Below are positions 1 through 9,009 of a stretch of DNA of 23,137 bases, one piece after another. Made by a program: the position numbers and the translations under genes. Numbering within the stretch: the stretch's first letter is position 1; each line of letters opens with the position of its first letter. Origin of the DNA: an uncultured Fusobacterium sp. (lineage in GTDB: Bacteria > Fusobacteriota > Fusobacteriia > Fusobacteriales > Fusobacteriaceae); contig UQXM01000013.1 in the NCBI GenBank assembly GCA_900545035.1, forward strand, positions 1-23,137, given 5' to 3'. A model generated the notes under the pieces. That model was not told the origin of the DNA, did no database searches, and saw nothing but the letters and a program-made list of their open reading frames with translations.

Positions 1-123
1 TAAAAGACAAACCACAGGGATTCAGCTGTTTGATTCATTTTATATTTTTCCTTCACAGATAAATTTTTTTATCTCTCTTCTGCTTCCAACTCCGCATTGT
101 ACCAGATATTTTTCAATTCTCAC
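1..123 (-). pseudogene. S4-domain rRNA pseudouridine synthase (RsuA/RluB type), N-terminal part, frameshifted and cut by the window edge
   Basis: Reading leftwards from a GTG at 123-121, preceded by an AAAGGA ribosome binding site, gives 27 residues beginning RIEKYLVQCGVGSRREIKKF. This is the typical opening of the S4 RNA-binding domain of RsuA/RluB-family pseudouridine synthases, which modify uridines in rRNA. The frame stops at TAA (42-40), just after EGKI. One frame over, the sequence continues as KMNQTAESLWFVF and stays open to the window edge, which is what the S4 domain should read next (GK-x-NxxxAES). The break sits at a run of five A on the coding strand (45-49). Losing one A would restore a single frame. 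It is therefore a frameshifted gene, a slippage site or an assembly error; the sequence alone cannot decide. The catalytic domain lies outside the window. Family assignment is good; functional status is unknown. Confidence 0.6.
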
Positions 124-225
124 AAAAATTTTCCTTTCATTTTATAAAAATATATAGAAAATTATACCACAATATACGACTAAAATACATCTTGAAAAAT
201 AAAAACTATTAAATTACAATGAAAA

Positions 226-255
226 TTGATTAAGTATACAGAGAAGTGTTATAAT
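226..255 (+). promoter_or_regulatory. Promoter of the RND efflux operon
   Basis: TTGATT at 226-231 and TATAAT at 250-255 are 18 bases apart, and the -10 box carries the extended TGn element (TGT at 247-249). This predicts a start near 262 and a leader of about 90 bases before the first gene. No operator-like palindrome or regulator gene is seen next to it. The rest of 124-354 is AT-rich with nothing else recognised. Confidence 0.6.
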
Positions 256-354
256 ATAGAAATAAAAAATAATATAATTTTATGAATTATCATAAATAAA
301 AAGACAATAAAAATAATTTTATATGTTTTTTTAAATTTTTAAGGAGTTATAGAT

Positions 355-1785
355 ATGAAAAATAAAATCCTTATGTTTTTTTGTGTATTGGCAGCTATAG
401 GCTGTACAAATACAGAACCAAAACAACCTGCTGAAAAGGTAACGGCTCTCACAGGAAAAGAATATTTGGCACAATATGGAAAAACTCTTTCTCTTGATGA
501 ATCTCTTAAAATTGCAAGGGAACGAAATCTTGATTTGAGAGTAAAAAGTTTGGAAAGAGAAATTGCTTCTCTTGATAAAAAAATAGCCTTTGGTAATTTT
601 CTTCCCTCAATAAATGTTATGGGAGGATATACACAACTCAATGACGAAATAAATCTTGATGTTGATGTAAGCGAACTTTCTTCTTCAATGAACGGATTTT
701 TGGGAGCATTACATCTTCCACCACTTCCCTCAACAATGAATTCAAGATTTGTGGATAAATCATTTTATACTTTTGGTGTGAGTGCACAGATACCTGTATT
801 TGTTCCGTCAACATGGTATCTTTATGCTGCAAGACAAAAAGGCGAAAAGATAAGTGAGCTGGCTGAAAATTTTGCAGATAAAATGCTTCAGCTTCAGGTA
901 ATGGGACAATATTATTACATTCTTGCTCTTGAATCAGAAAAAAATTCTCTTGAAAACGAGCTGAAATCTGCAAAAGAGCTTGAGAAAAAAGCAAAAATTT
1001 CTGTGAAAGTGGAAGCTGTTCTTCCTTGGGAGCTTGAAAAAGCACAGGCTTTTGTAAAAGCAAAAGAATATGCTTTAAACGAAAATGAAAGAGATTTGAG
1101 AACAGCAAAAATGAATTTTTTAAAAACTTTAAATTTAAGCCCGATGATTTATACTGATGTTGTTTTTGATGATGAAATAATTTTTCCTGAAAAACTGCCG
1201 AGCATGGAAGAATGTATCTACGAAGCTGTGGCAGGAAACGAAATTTTACAGATTACAGAAACAGGAAAAGATATCAGTACAGATATTAAAAAAATAGCTG
1301 TTACAAATTTTCTTCCAAAAATAATTCTTGGAGGAGGATATATAAACAACAGTACTGAAATTTTGTCAGACCCTGATTTTCTTTATGGAAATGTCAGCGG
1401 AATAATAAGTATTTTTAACGGATTTAAAAATATAAATGAATATAAAAAAGCTGTGAGAAAAGAAAAAATTGCAGAGCTTAAATTGGAAAAAGAATTTATG
1501 ACAGTGATAATTGAAACTGCAAAAGCTTATCAGAATGTGGAAAAAGCACAGGAACTTCGTTATATAAGCGGATTGAATTTCAAGGGAGAAGAGGGACGGC
1601 TTCATCAAAAACAAGCTGAAAGAAAAGTAGATATGATTGATGATGAAGAATATTTTGCAGCTCTTTCATCATATGAAAAAGCTTTGAGCATGAAGAAAAA
1701 AGCAGATTTTCAATATGAAATGGCTCTGGGAGCTTTAAAAATTGCAATGGGAAAAAATCCTTTAAGCAACAGGGAGGAAAAATAG
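355..1785 (+). CDS. TolC/NodT-family outer-membrane efflux lipoprotein
   Basis: Outer-membrane channel component of a tripartite efflux pump. The 476-residue protein starts with a short signal peptide ending in AAIGC (Cys17), which suggests lipid attachment, as in OprM/NodT-type factors rather than E. coli TolC. Two repeated outer-membrane-efflux segments follow (roughly residues 45-250 and 270-465). They are rich in long amphipathic helices (Glu/Lys/Ala/Leu), with beta-strand sections such as GGYTQL and GGGYIN that would build the barrel. The ribosome binding site is AAGGAG, 9 bases before the ATG. It is the first gene of the operon, and its TAG is one base short of the next ATG, so the next gene is probably translationally coupled. 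Substrate unknown. The family call is firm, the exact subfamily less so. Confidence 0.85.
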   Translation: MKNKILMFFCVLAAIGCTNTEPKQPAEKVTALTGKEYLAQYGKTLSLDESLKIARERNLDLRVKSLEREIASLDKKIAFGNFLPSINVMGGYTQLNDEINLDVDVSELSSSMNGFLGALHLPPLPSTMNSRFVDKSFYTFGVSAQIPVFVPSTWYLYAARQKGEKISELAENFADKMLQLQVMGQYYYILALESEKNSLENELKSAKELEKKAKISVKVEAVLPWELEKAQAFVKAKEYALNENERDLRTAKMNFLKTLNLSPMIYTDVVFDDEIIFPEKLPSMEECIYEAVAGNEILQITETGKDISTDIKKIAVTNFLPKIILGGGYINNSTEILSDPDFLYGNVSGIISIFNGFKNINEYKKAVRKEKIAELKLEKEFMTVIIETAKAYQNVEKAQELRYISGLNFKGEEGRLHQKQAERKVDMIDDEEYFAALSSYEKALSMKKKADFQYEMALGALKIAMGKNPLSNREEK

Positions 1786-1786
1786 A

Positions 1787-2908
1787 ATGAAGAAAAAAAT
1801 AGCTGTGGGAATACTGATAATGTTAATGGCAGCAGGATGCGGGAAAAAAACAGAACCTGTAATAAGACCGGTAGAAGCTGTGAGTGCTGTTTCTGCTCCC
1901 GAAGCTCTTGTATATGAATATCCGGCTGTAATAATGGCAGATAAAGAAGCTCCTCTTTCATTCAGAGTGGCAGGACCTATAAAAACTATGAATGTGGAAG
2001 TGGGAACTTTTGTAAAAGAGGGAGATATTATTGCTGAAATGGATAAAAGGGACTACGAAGTTCAGCTTGACGCATTTCGGAAAAAAGCAGCGGCGGCTAA
2101 AAATGTTTACAATGCTTCAAAAGCTGTGGCTGAAAATGCAAGAAAACAGTTTAAAAGAGTGGAAGCTCTTTATAAAGAAAAAGCAATTCCAAAAAAATCT
2201 TATGATGAAGCTCTGGCAGGAGTACAGGCAGCAGCAGCGGCAGAACTTGCAAATCTTGCTCAGTATCAGGGAGCTGTTCAGGGAGTGATAAATTGTGAAA
2301 ATCAGTTAAAAGATACAGTTTTGAAAGCTCCTTATGAGGGATATATCAGCAGAAAATATTTTGGTGCAGGAACAACTGCGGGAGCAGGAATGCCTGTTGT
2401 GGCAATCTCTTCCACAGGAAATAACAAAGTAAGAATAAGTATGTCGGAAGAAGATGTAGAGAAAGTAAAAAATATTTCGGAAGCACAGCTTATTTTCAGA
2501 GAAAAAACTTATAAACTGAAACTTGCCGATGCAGGACTTACAAAAGGAATTGTAAAACTTGCTTATCCTGTAACTTTTGAATTTATGGAAGAGGGAAAAA
2601 ATATTCCTGTGGATTCGGAGGGAACTGTAAAACTTTCTTTTAAAAATGAAAATACAAAAGGGATTTTAATTCCCATAGAAGCTGTTTTTGATAAAAACGG
2701 TGAAATAAAAGTATGGGTTTACAAAGATAATCAGGTAAACGGAAAAACAGTGAATATTGTGAAACCATATTCAGATGGAATGGTTATGGTAACAGGAATT
2801 AATGAGGGAGAAAAAATTGTTACCAAAGGAGTACACGAACTTTCAGAGGGACAAAAAGTAAATCTTCTTGAGCCGTTTTCAAAAACAAATGTGGGAGATA
2901 TGCTGTAA
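1787..2908 (+). CDS. RND efflux periplasmic adaptor (membrane-fusion protein), lipoprotein
   Basis: Adaptor that joins the inner-membrane pump to the outer-membrane channel. It has 373 residues. The N terminus is a lipoprotein signal with AAGC at Cys18, so it is probably anchored in the inner membrane by lipid, as AcrA is. The barrel-sandwich (lipoyl-like) half near residues 45-85 reads FRVAGPIKTMNVEVGTFVKEG. An alpha-helical hairpin follows (about 88-165, very Ala/Lys-rich), then the second lipoyl half (LKAPYEGYISRKY) and beta-barrel and proximal domains. This order is standard for HlyD/AcrA-family adaptors. It lies between the channel and pump genes with 1- and 14-base gaps, so the three are one operon. 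Its ribosome binding site, GGGAGG, lies inside the end of the upstream gene. Confidence 0.9.
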   Translation: MKKKIAVGILIMLMAAGCGKKTEPVIRPVEAVSAVSAPEALVYEYPAVIMADKEAPLSFRVAGPIKTMNVEVGTFVKEGDIIAEMDKRDYEVQLDAFRKKAAAAKNVYNASKAVAENARKQFKRVEALYKEKAIPKKSYDEALAGVQAAAAAELANLAQYQGAVQGVINCENQLKDTVLKAPYEGYISRKYFGAGTTAGAGMPVVAISSTGNNKVRISMSEEDVEKVKNISEAQLIFREKTYKLKLADAGLTKGIVKLAYPVTFEFMEEGKNIPVDSEGTVKLSFKNENTKGILIPIEAVFDKNGEIKVWVYKDNQVNGKTVNIVKPYSDGMVMVTGINEGEKIVTKGVHELSEGQKVNLLEPFSKTNVGDML

Positions 2909-2922
2909 AGCAGAGGTGCGGA

Positions 2923-5900
2923 ATGAAATTTATAGATTACTCAATAAAAAATACAGTTGTTGTAAGATTTATGGTTATACTCCTTATTATAGGAGGATTG
3001 TTTTCCTATATGAAACTTGGAAAATTGGAAGACCCTGAATTTAAAATAAAAGAAGCTTTGGTAATAACTCTTTATCCGGAAGCAGATGCTCATACAGTCG
3101 AGCTTCAGGTTACAAACAGAATGGAAGAAGCTTTGCAAAAAATCCCCAATATAGATTTTCTGCAGAGTGTTTCAAAGCCGGGATATTCTCAGGTAAAAAT
3201 AAAATTAAAAGAATCCGTTCCCACAAAAGAATTGGATCAGTATTGGGATAATGTGAGAAAAAAAATAAATGATGCTCAAATAAATATGCCTATGGGAGTA
3301 GTTCCTTCAATGGTTCTTGATGATTACGGAGCTGTTTACGGAATATTTTTGGCTGTTACAAGCGACGGATATTCTTATTCAGAACTTTCAAAATATACAG
3401 ATTATATTCTGAAAGAATTGAACTCAATAAACGGAATTGCTCAAACGGCAGAGTTCGGAAAACAGAATGAAGCTGTTCAGGTAATTATCGACAGAGAAAA
3501 AATAAATTCTATGGGACTGAGCACAAAATTAATTGCAGCCTCTCTTTTTACGGAAAATCTTATTTCAGGAGGAGGAAACATTGATTACGGTTCTTACAGA
3601 GTTGATTTAAGATTAAATAATGACATAAACAGCATGGAAGATTTAAAAAATCTTGTTGTGTTTTCAAAAAAACTTCCTGACGGAACAAATGAGATTGTGA
3701 GGCTGGGAGATGTTGCGGAACTGAAAAAAGGATATGTTGAGCCTGTATCTCAAAAAATGTATTATAATGGAAGAATGGCAATGGGAATATCACTTTCTCC
3801 TGAATCCGGGGCAAATGTTGTGGAAGTGGGAAAAGTGATAGATAAAAAAATTCTGGAATTGAAAGAAAAAATTCCTGTGGGAATTGATATTCATAAAATT
3901 TATTATCAGCCTGAACTTGTTACAGCAGCAATAAATAATTTTGTGATAAATCTTATTCTTTCGGTTATTACTGTTGTGGGAGTTCTTCTTGTTACGATGG
4001 GAATGAGAAGCGGACTTATAATAGGAAGTGCTCTTGTATATTCAATTCTCGGAACTCTTATTTTTATGCTTGCTATGAAAATAGATTTACAGAGAGTTTC
4101 TCTTGGATCGTTTATAATTGCAATGGGTATGCTTGTTGATAATTCAATAGTTATTGTGGACAATGTCTTGGTAAACAGAAATAGGGGAATGGAAATGGAA
4201 GAAGCTCTTTCGGATGCGGCACACAAACCTGCAATGGCTCTTTTAGGTGCAACATCAATAGCAGCTCTTGCTTTTCTGCCTGCATATCTTATGCCTACAT
4301 ATGTGGGGGAATATGTGGGTTCTTCTTTCTGGGTAATAGGAATTTCTCTTATGTTGAGCTGGTTTTTATGTCTTACACAGACACCTGTGTATTGTAAATT
4401 TTATCTTGAAAATGGAACAGCTGAAAAAGAAAGTGAAAGAGAGAAAAAGTTTTATGAAAAATGCAGAAAAATTTTATATTTTCTGCTGAAAAGAAAAAAA
4501 TTGACAATAACAGCTGTTCTCGCAGCTTTTGCTGTATCGTCAGTACTATTTTTTGAAATTCCAAAAATATTTTTCCCCGATTCAGATAAAAAAGGTTTTA
4601 CAATAAGTCTTTGGGCACCTGAAGGAAGCAGACTGGAAGTTATTGATGAAGCTGCCATGAAACTTGAAAAATATCTCCGTGAAGATGAAAGAGTGAAAGA
4701 TATCACAGCAACAATAGGCTCATCTCCTGCAAGATATTATGTATCAACAACTCCCGAAATGCCAAATACATCTTTCGGAGAACTTATATTGAATGTAAAA
4801 AAAGTAAAAGATGTGGAAAAAGTTGGGGAGAAAGCTGTTGAATTTGCCAATAAAAATCTTCCGGGAATAACAGTAAATATCAAAAAATATCCTAACGGTG
4901 TTCCTGTGGAATATCCTATTGAAATAGCTTTTTCAGGACCTGACCCTCAAGTTTTGAGAAACCTTTCCGATAAGGCAATAGATATTATGAAAAAATATCC
5001 TGATGTTTTAAATATTAAAACAGACTGGAGAAATAAAATTCTCACATGGGAGGGAAGATACTCACAGTCAGAAAGCAAAAGAGCCGGGCTCACTTCTGCA
5101 GATATTGCAACTTCTCTTATGAGAACTTCTGACGGAATACCTATGGGAAGAATTAAAGAGGGAGATAAACTTGTAACAGTTCTTCTTAAAGAAAACAGTA
5201 CAGAAAAAAATAAAAATGATATAAACAATATTTCGCAAACACCTGTCTGGGGGCTTACTTTGGAAGCACAGCCTCTTTCAAGCATAATCAGCAACGGAAA
5301 TCTGAAATTTGCAGAGGGGCAGATTTGGAGAAGAAACAGAGTAAGAACAATGACTGTTCAGGCTGATGTTCCTGTAGGTGTAAGTCCTATGGATGTGAGA
5401 GATGAATTTAAAAAAGAGATAGAAACAATTGAACTTCCTAAGGGATATACAATGAAATGGCTGGGAGAATATGATGAACAGACCAAAAATGTACTTTCTC
5501 TTTTAGGTGCAGTTCCTTTACCTGTAATAATTATGTTTTTAATATGTGTGCTTCTTTTTGCCAGTGTAAAAATTCCTGTACTTATTTTTGCAATGCTTCC
5601 TTTGTGTATGATAGGAATTGTTCCGGGACTTTTTGTAACAGGAAAAAGTTTTGGATTTATGTCGGCTGTTGGAGTTATTTCTCTTTCAGGAATGATGATA
5701 AAAAATATGATTGTTCTTGTCGATGAAATCAGATATGAAATAAATATTTTGAAAAAAGACAAATTTACGGCAATTATTGATTCTGCTGTGAGCAGGATAA
5801 GAGCTGTGAGTCTTGCAGCAGTAACAACAATATTTGGAATGCTTCCTCTTATGACAGATCCTCTTTATGGAGATATGGCTGCTACAATAGTTTTTGGATT

Positions 5901-5982
5901 ATTTGTTTCAACTGTTTTAACTCTTTTTATATTCCCTGTTGTATATTCAATAGCATATAATATAGAAGAAAGAGAAAACTAA
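2923..5982 (+). CDS. RND-family efflux pump, inner-membrane permease (HAE1/AcrB-like)
   Basis: Proton-driven inner-membrane exporter of 1019 residues, a normal length for HAE1-type RND pumps. TM1 lies near residues 14-31, followed by a large periplasmic loop, TM2-6 (about 335-490), TM7 (about 525-545), a second periplasmic loop and TM8-12 (about 860-1010). In TM4 the motif is GMLVDNSIVIVDN, with D406-N407 where AcrB has two aspartates. This variant is known in other RND subgroups, so proton transfer would rest on one Asp. The TM10 lysine is present (K927 in GMMIKNMIVLVDE). The ribosome binding site is weak (AGAGGTG), so translation may lean on coupling to the adaptor gene. The substrate cannot be read from sequence. 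A strong terminator follows directly. Confidence 0.92.
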   Translation: MKFIDYSIKNTVVVRFMVILLIIGGLFSYMKLGKLEDPEFKIKEALVITLYPEADAHTVELQVTNRMEEALQKIPNIDFLQSVSKPGYSQVKIKLKESVPTKELDQYWDNVRKKINDAQINMPMGVVPSMVLDDYGAVYGIFLAVTSDGYSYSELSKYTDYILKELNSINGIAQTAEFGKQNEAVQVIIDREKINSMGLSTKLIAASLFTENLISGGGNIDYGSYRVDLRLNNDINSMEDLKNLVVFSKKLPDGTNEIVRLGDVAELKKGYVEPVSQKMYYNGRMAMGISLSPESGANVVEVGKVIDKKILELKEKIPVGIDIHKIYYQPELVTAAINNFVINLILSVITVVGVLLVTMGMRSGLIIGSALVYSILGTLIFMLAMKIDLQRVSLGSFIIAMGMLVDNSIVIVDNVLVNRNRGMEMEEALSDAAHKPAMALLGATSIAALAFLPAYLMPTYVGEYVGSSFWVIGISLMLSWFLCLTQTPVYCKFYLENGTAEKESEREKKFYEKCRKILYFLLKRKKLTITAVLAAFAVSSVLFFEIPKIFFPDSDKKGFTISLWAPEGSRLEVIDEAAMKLEKYLREDERVKDITATIGSSPARYYVSTTPEMPNTSFGELILNVKKVKDVEKVGEKAVEFANKNLPGITVNIKKYPNGVPVEYPIEIAFSGPDPQVLRNLSDKAIDIMKKYPDVLNIKTDWRNKILTWEGRYSQSESKRAGLTSADIATSLMRTSDGIPMGRIKEGDKLVTVLLKENSTEKNKNDINNISQTPVWGLTLEAQPLSSIISNGNLKFAEGQIWRRNRVRTMTVQADVPVGVSPMDVRDEFKKEIETIELPKGYTMKWLGEYDEQTKNVLSLLGAVPLPVIIMFLICVLLFASVKIPVLIFAMLPLCMIGIVPGLFVTGKSFGFMSAVGVISLSGMMIKNMIVLVDEIRYEINILKKDKFTAIIDSAVSRIRAVSLAAVTTIFGMLPLMTDPLYGDMAATIVFGLFVSTVLTLFIFPVVYSIAYNIEEREN

Positions 5983-5987
5983 AAAAG

Positions 5988-6025
5988 AAAAATCTCCTTT
6001 GATTAAAAATCAAGGGAGATTTTTT
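5988..6025. terminator. Bidirectional intrinsic terminator between the RND operon and cbiK
   Basis: A stem of about 17 pairs (5988-6004 with 6008-6024, one G-U pair in the core), loop AAA, flanked by A-rich sequence on the left and T6 on the right. It can therefore end transcripts from both converging units. The core ATCTCC...GGGAGAT is almost identical to the terminator at 20545-20582. Confidence 0.85.
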
Positions 6026-6039
6026 AAAATTAATTTTTA

Positions 6040-6963
6040 TTAATCTTTCTGCTGACTGTAAAACAATTTTTTTGAAAGCATATCTTCTTCTTTGTTTTCA
6101 AGCATATATTTTGCATGGTCAATAAACATTTTTCTGATATCTTTCATCATTCCAAGACTTACCATTTTATTTTCTACAGCAAATCCTTCTTTTTCAAGAG
6201 CTTCTTTCCAGTCAATAGCTATATCGTTGTTGGCATGATCTCCTGCCACAAACATAAATGGCATAAGAATAACTTTTTTTATTCCGTCCTTTTTTAAATC
6301 TGCCGCAACATTTTCAAATGCAGGAAATCCTTCAATAGTTCCTACATAAAAATTATATCCCAGAGATTTTGCCGTGTAATCCATAGCAGGATAAGCAGCA
6401 TTTCCGCTGTCATGTGTTCCGTGTCCCACAAGGACAACAGCAGTGTTTTTATCTAATTTTCCGACTTCTTTGTTTATTATTTCAGCAACCATTTTATAAT
6501 CATCAGGTGTTGTAAGAAGAGCGGAACCTGTTCTTATTTCTTTGAATTTATCCTGATACATTTCCAATTGTTTTTCAAGAGTTTTGGCTTCAATACCATT
6601 GATTATATTTGTAGGCTGAACTATAATATGAGTATATCCCTCTGCTGCCAGTTTATCAAGAGCTTCGGCAGGATTATCTTTTACAATTCCTCTGTCTTTC
6701 AATCTTCTCATAATGATTCTTGATGTGTAAGCTTCTCTCACAGTGATATTTTTAAATTCTTTTTCTGCCTCTTTATTTACTGCATCAATTGTATTTGCTC
6801 TTGTATCATCAAATGTAGTACCAAAATGTACCATTAATACAGAAGCTTTGTCATTTTTTCCCATTGTTTTGTAAAAATCAGATTTCACATATCCTCCCTC
6901 TTCTCCGTGGGCAAACAAGCTCATTGAAGCTGTCAGCATTACAGCTGTGAATAATTTTTTCAT
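6040..6963 (-). CDS. cbiK: Exported (periplasmic) sirohydrochlorin cobaltochelatase, CbiK family
   Basis: CbiK inserts Co(II) into sirohydrochlorin for anaerobic cobalamin synthesis. This 307-residue protein has an N-terminal signal peptide (MKKLFTAVMLTASMSLFA, likely cleaved near residue 18), so it should act in the periplasm, like the CbiK-P form of Desulfovibrio. The catalytic residues are visible: H181 in VGHGTH, E211 in GTIEGFP and H243 in AGDHANND. The 30- and 32-residue spacings match the His/Glu/His metal-binding set as I recall it for known CbiK proteins. The N-terminal VHFGTTFDDTR motif is also typical. It stands alone on the minus strand, convergent with the efflux operon, with an extended -10 promoter and an AGGAGG site. 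No other cobalamin gene is near. A role in periplasmic tetrapyrrole or metal handling, such as haem, is an alternative. Family call firm; physiological role open. Confidence 0.85.
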   Translation of the reverse strand: MKKLFTAVMLTASMSLFAHGEEGGYVKSDFYKTMGKNDKASVLMVHFGTTFDDTRANTIDAVNKEAEKEFKNITVREAYTSRIIMRRLKDRGIVKDNPAEALDKLAAEGYTHIIVQPTNIINGIEAKTLEKQLEMYQDKFKEIRTGSALLTTPDDYKMVAEIINKEVGKLDKNTAVVLVGHGTHDSGNAAYPAMDYTAKSLGYNFYVGTIEGFPAFENVAADLKKDGIKKVILMPFMFVAGDHANNDIAIDWKEALEKEGFAVENKMVSLGMMKDIRKMFIDHAKYMLENKEEDMLSKKLFYSQQKD

Positions 6964-7007
6964 AGACCCCTCCTCAAAATTTTATAAAATCAAAAATATA
7001 TATTCTG

Positions 7008-7036
7008 ATTATATCACAGAAAAATACTTTATAAAA
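7008..7036 (-). promoter_or_regulatory. Candidate promoter of cbiK
   Basis: On the minus strand, TATAAT (7013-7008) is preceded by the extended element TGA. The -35 region (TTTTAT, 7036-7031) is poor and abuts the stop codon of holA. The extended -10 box may compensate. This makes cbiK its own transcription unit downstream of holA. Confidence 0.45.
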
Positions 7037-7038
7037 AT

Positions 7039-8034
7039 TTAATCAAGAAAAAATTCAAGAATAAATTTTTCAATTCCCATATAATCTTCTATCTGTCCTG
7101 TTTTTATTTTATATTCGATTATAAGGGTATCTTTCATTTTTTTCTTGTAAAAATCAAGAGGATACAGTTCAAGATATTTAAATTTTAAAAACAGAGGATA
7201 TTCAGCAGTAAATCTGAAACCGTCTTTTTTAAATTTGTTTTTTATTCCGGGATACACATTTGCTTTGAAACTGTTATAAGACATAGAGGGATTTATTGTT
7301 CCTCGATATGCCAAATCCTTCAGTTTGAAAAGTGTGGTAAGTTCTTCTCCGAGAATATTTAAGAACAACATATAATTTTTTTCAGCTCTTAAATGTTCAA
7401 TCAAATTTTTTGTATCTTTGTTGTAAAGAAAACTTTCTACAAGTTTATATAGATTATATTCTGTATTTACAGAAAGAATATGCTTTACATTTTCAAGTTT
7501 GAAAGGTTCTCCGTTTAAAAAGTTTTCCACTTTATCTATTTCATTTTTTATTTTAAGGAAATCCTCTCCCACCATTTCAATGAATTTTTCTGCCTCATAT
7601 TCAGTACAGTTAAATTTTTTTTCCACAAAAAACTGCAAAGCTTTTTTTTCGTTTTCTTTTCTGGCAGGAATGATTTTAGCCACAGCTTCGAGATTTTTCA
7701 TAGTAAGAGCTTTTTCCAATGGATTTACAGCTTTTCCGTAATCATTAAGAGTTTCTTCGTAGAGCATAACAATTATTTTTTGTGTATAGTTAAATTCATC
7801 AAGAGATTTTATAAAATTATTCAGCCCTTTCATTTTTTCAAGTCGTCTTATAACAATAAGAGTTTTCGGAATAAACATTGAGTTTGTGGAAAGTGCCTGA
7901 AATACAGCCTCTGTATCGTCTTGAGTGATATCAAAATATTGCTCCGGAATATTAGGATTTTCCTCTTTTATTTTTTTTATAAGTTCATCGTATTTAAGCT
8001 GAAGAGGGATATCTCCATATAGAAAATAAATCAA
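7039..8034 (-). CDS. holA: DNA polymerase III subunit delta
   Basis: Delta subunit of the clamp loader; it opens the beta sliding clamp during replication. At 331 residues it has the family's usual length. The N terminus IYFLYGDIPLQLKYDELIKK corresponds to the conserved opening of HolA (YLLYGEE-type, then a lysine-rich helix). The middle (about 100-230) is the lid and helical region with VGEDFLKIKNEIDKVENF, matching the family's GxDLxxLxNELEKL pattern. The C-terminal collar domain is poorly conserved, as usual. The start is TTG (8034-8032), supported by ACGGAGG eight bases upstream. It lies 21 bases behind the Wzz-like gene, so both may share a transcript although their functions are unrelated. 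Confidence 0.8.
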   Translation of the reverse strand: MIYFLYGDIPLQLKYDELIKKIKEENPNIPEQYFDITQDDTEAVFQALSTNSMFIPKTLIVIRRLEKMKGLNNFIKSLDEFNYTQKIIVMLYEETLNDYGKAVNPLEKALTMKNLEAVAKIIPARKENEKKALQFFVEKKFNCTEYEAEKFIEMVGEDFLKIKNEIDKVENFLNGEPFKLENVKHILSVNTEYNLYKLVESFLYNKDTKNLIEHLRAEKNYMLFLNILGEELTTLFKLKDLAYRGTINPSMSYNSFKANVYPGIKNKFKKDGFRFTAEYPLFLKFKYLELYPLDFYKKKMKDTLIIEYKIKTGQIEDYMGIEKFILEFFLD

Positions 8035-8055
8035 AGCTCCGACCTCCGTAAAATT

Positions 8056-9009
8056 TTATTTTTCTTCTTTTATCTCCTTGAAAATATTTTTTAAAGGTGC
8101 TTTTATTACGGCAAAGAACATACCTGCAAAAACTCCCAAAACAACTCCTATAAGAATAATAAGTTTAGGACTTATTCCTCTGTCAGATGATGGTTTGTCA
8201 ACAGAAATTACTGTTATATTTTCTTCTCCGGAAAAACTGAAAAGATTTTCTGCATCTTTTTGAATATTTTTAAGGTCTGCTACTTTAAGATACATAGAAT
8301 TTAGAGAATTTATTTTTTCTTGATATTCAACATATAAAACAGGGGCAATTATTGAAAGATTGGCTTTCATATTTTCTTTTGAAACATCAGAAAAGTTTTT
8401 ATTTACCACAGTCATTATCTCTTTATTAAGTTTGTCTGTATCTTTTGTTAAAACAGCAAGAGTATTTTCAGATGTTTCTATTTCATCTGCAAAATTTTTC
8501 TTAAATTCATTATTTAATATTTTTGTATCTTCGTCTATAATTTTATTTATTTCAGCTGATATTTTTTCAATATTTTCATCTTTTGTTTTTGTGAAAAGCT
8601 TGTAGCTTTTATTTTTTCTGTCAACGATTTTTATAAAATCGTAATCTTCTTTCATGGCATCTGCAATTTCTTTTGTTTTTTCTGATGAAATTACAATTAT
8701 ATCATTTTCAGGATTGTCCAAAAGAGTATCAAAAGATTTCTGCACAGTTCCATTGAAAGCAAGCGAACCGTTTTTGTAAATATTGTTGTACTGATTAATT
8801 TTATTTGCAGTTTCTTCGGAGAAAGTTATATTTACTCCATAATTTTTCGGCTGGTTTATTTTATAAAAAGCAAAACCTGCTGCAAGTATTGTAAAAATTA
8901 CTGTTACAATAAATATAAGCTTTTTCTCTTTTATGATTGTTTTCAGAATTTCTGCTAAATCAATTTCATCCTCGTCATAATATCTGTTTTCTAATTCATA
9001 CTTGTCCAT
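8056..9009 (-). CDS. Wzz/chain-length-determinant family protein (short form)
   Basis: Polysaccharide co-polymerase-type membrane protein of 317 residues that would set chain length of a surface glycan. After an acidic N-terminal cytoplasmic tail (DEDEIDLAEILKTIIKEKK), TM1 follows (about residues 30-50). A periplasmic, largely helical domain comes next (about 52-280), with Asn/Lys/Asp-rich coiled-coil stretches, then the motif SVDKPSSDRGISPK and TM2 (about 283-305). The Pro-rich segment just before TM2 is a Wzz hallmark. There is no C-terminal kinase domain. The ATG is preceded by AAAGGGAGA. It is divergent from a longer relative at 9300. No glycosyltransferase, Wzx or Wzy gene is in the window, so its glycan is unknown. 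Confidence 0.75.
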   Translation of the reverse strand: MDKYELENRYYDEDEIDLAEILKTIIKEKKLIFIVTVIFTILAAGFAFYKINQPKNYGVNITFSEETANKINQYNNIYKNGSLAFNGTVQKSFDTLLDNPENDIIVISSEKTKEIADAMKEDYDFIKIVDRKNKSYKLFTKTKDENIEKISAEINKIIDEDTKILNNEFKKNFADEIETSENTLAVLTKDTDKLNKEIMTVVNKNFSDVSKENMKANLSIIAPVLYVEYQEKINSLNSMYLKVADLKNIQKDAENLFSFSGEENITVISVDKPSSDRGISPKLIILIGVVLGVFAGMFFAVIKAPLKNIFKEIKEEK

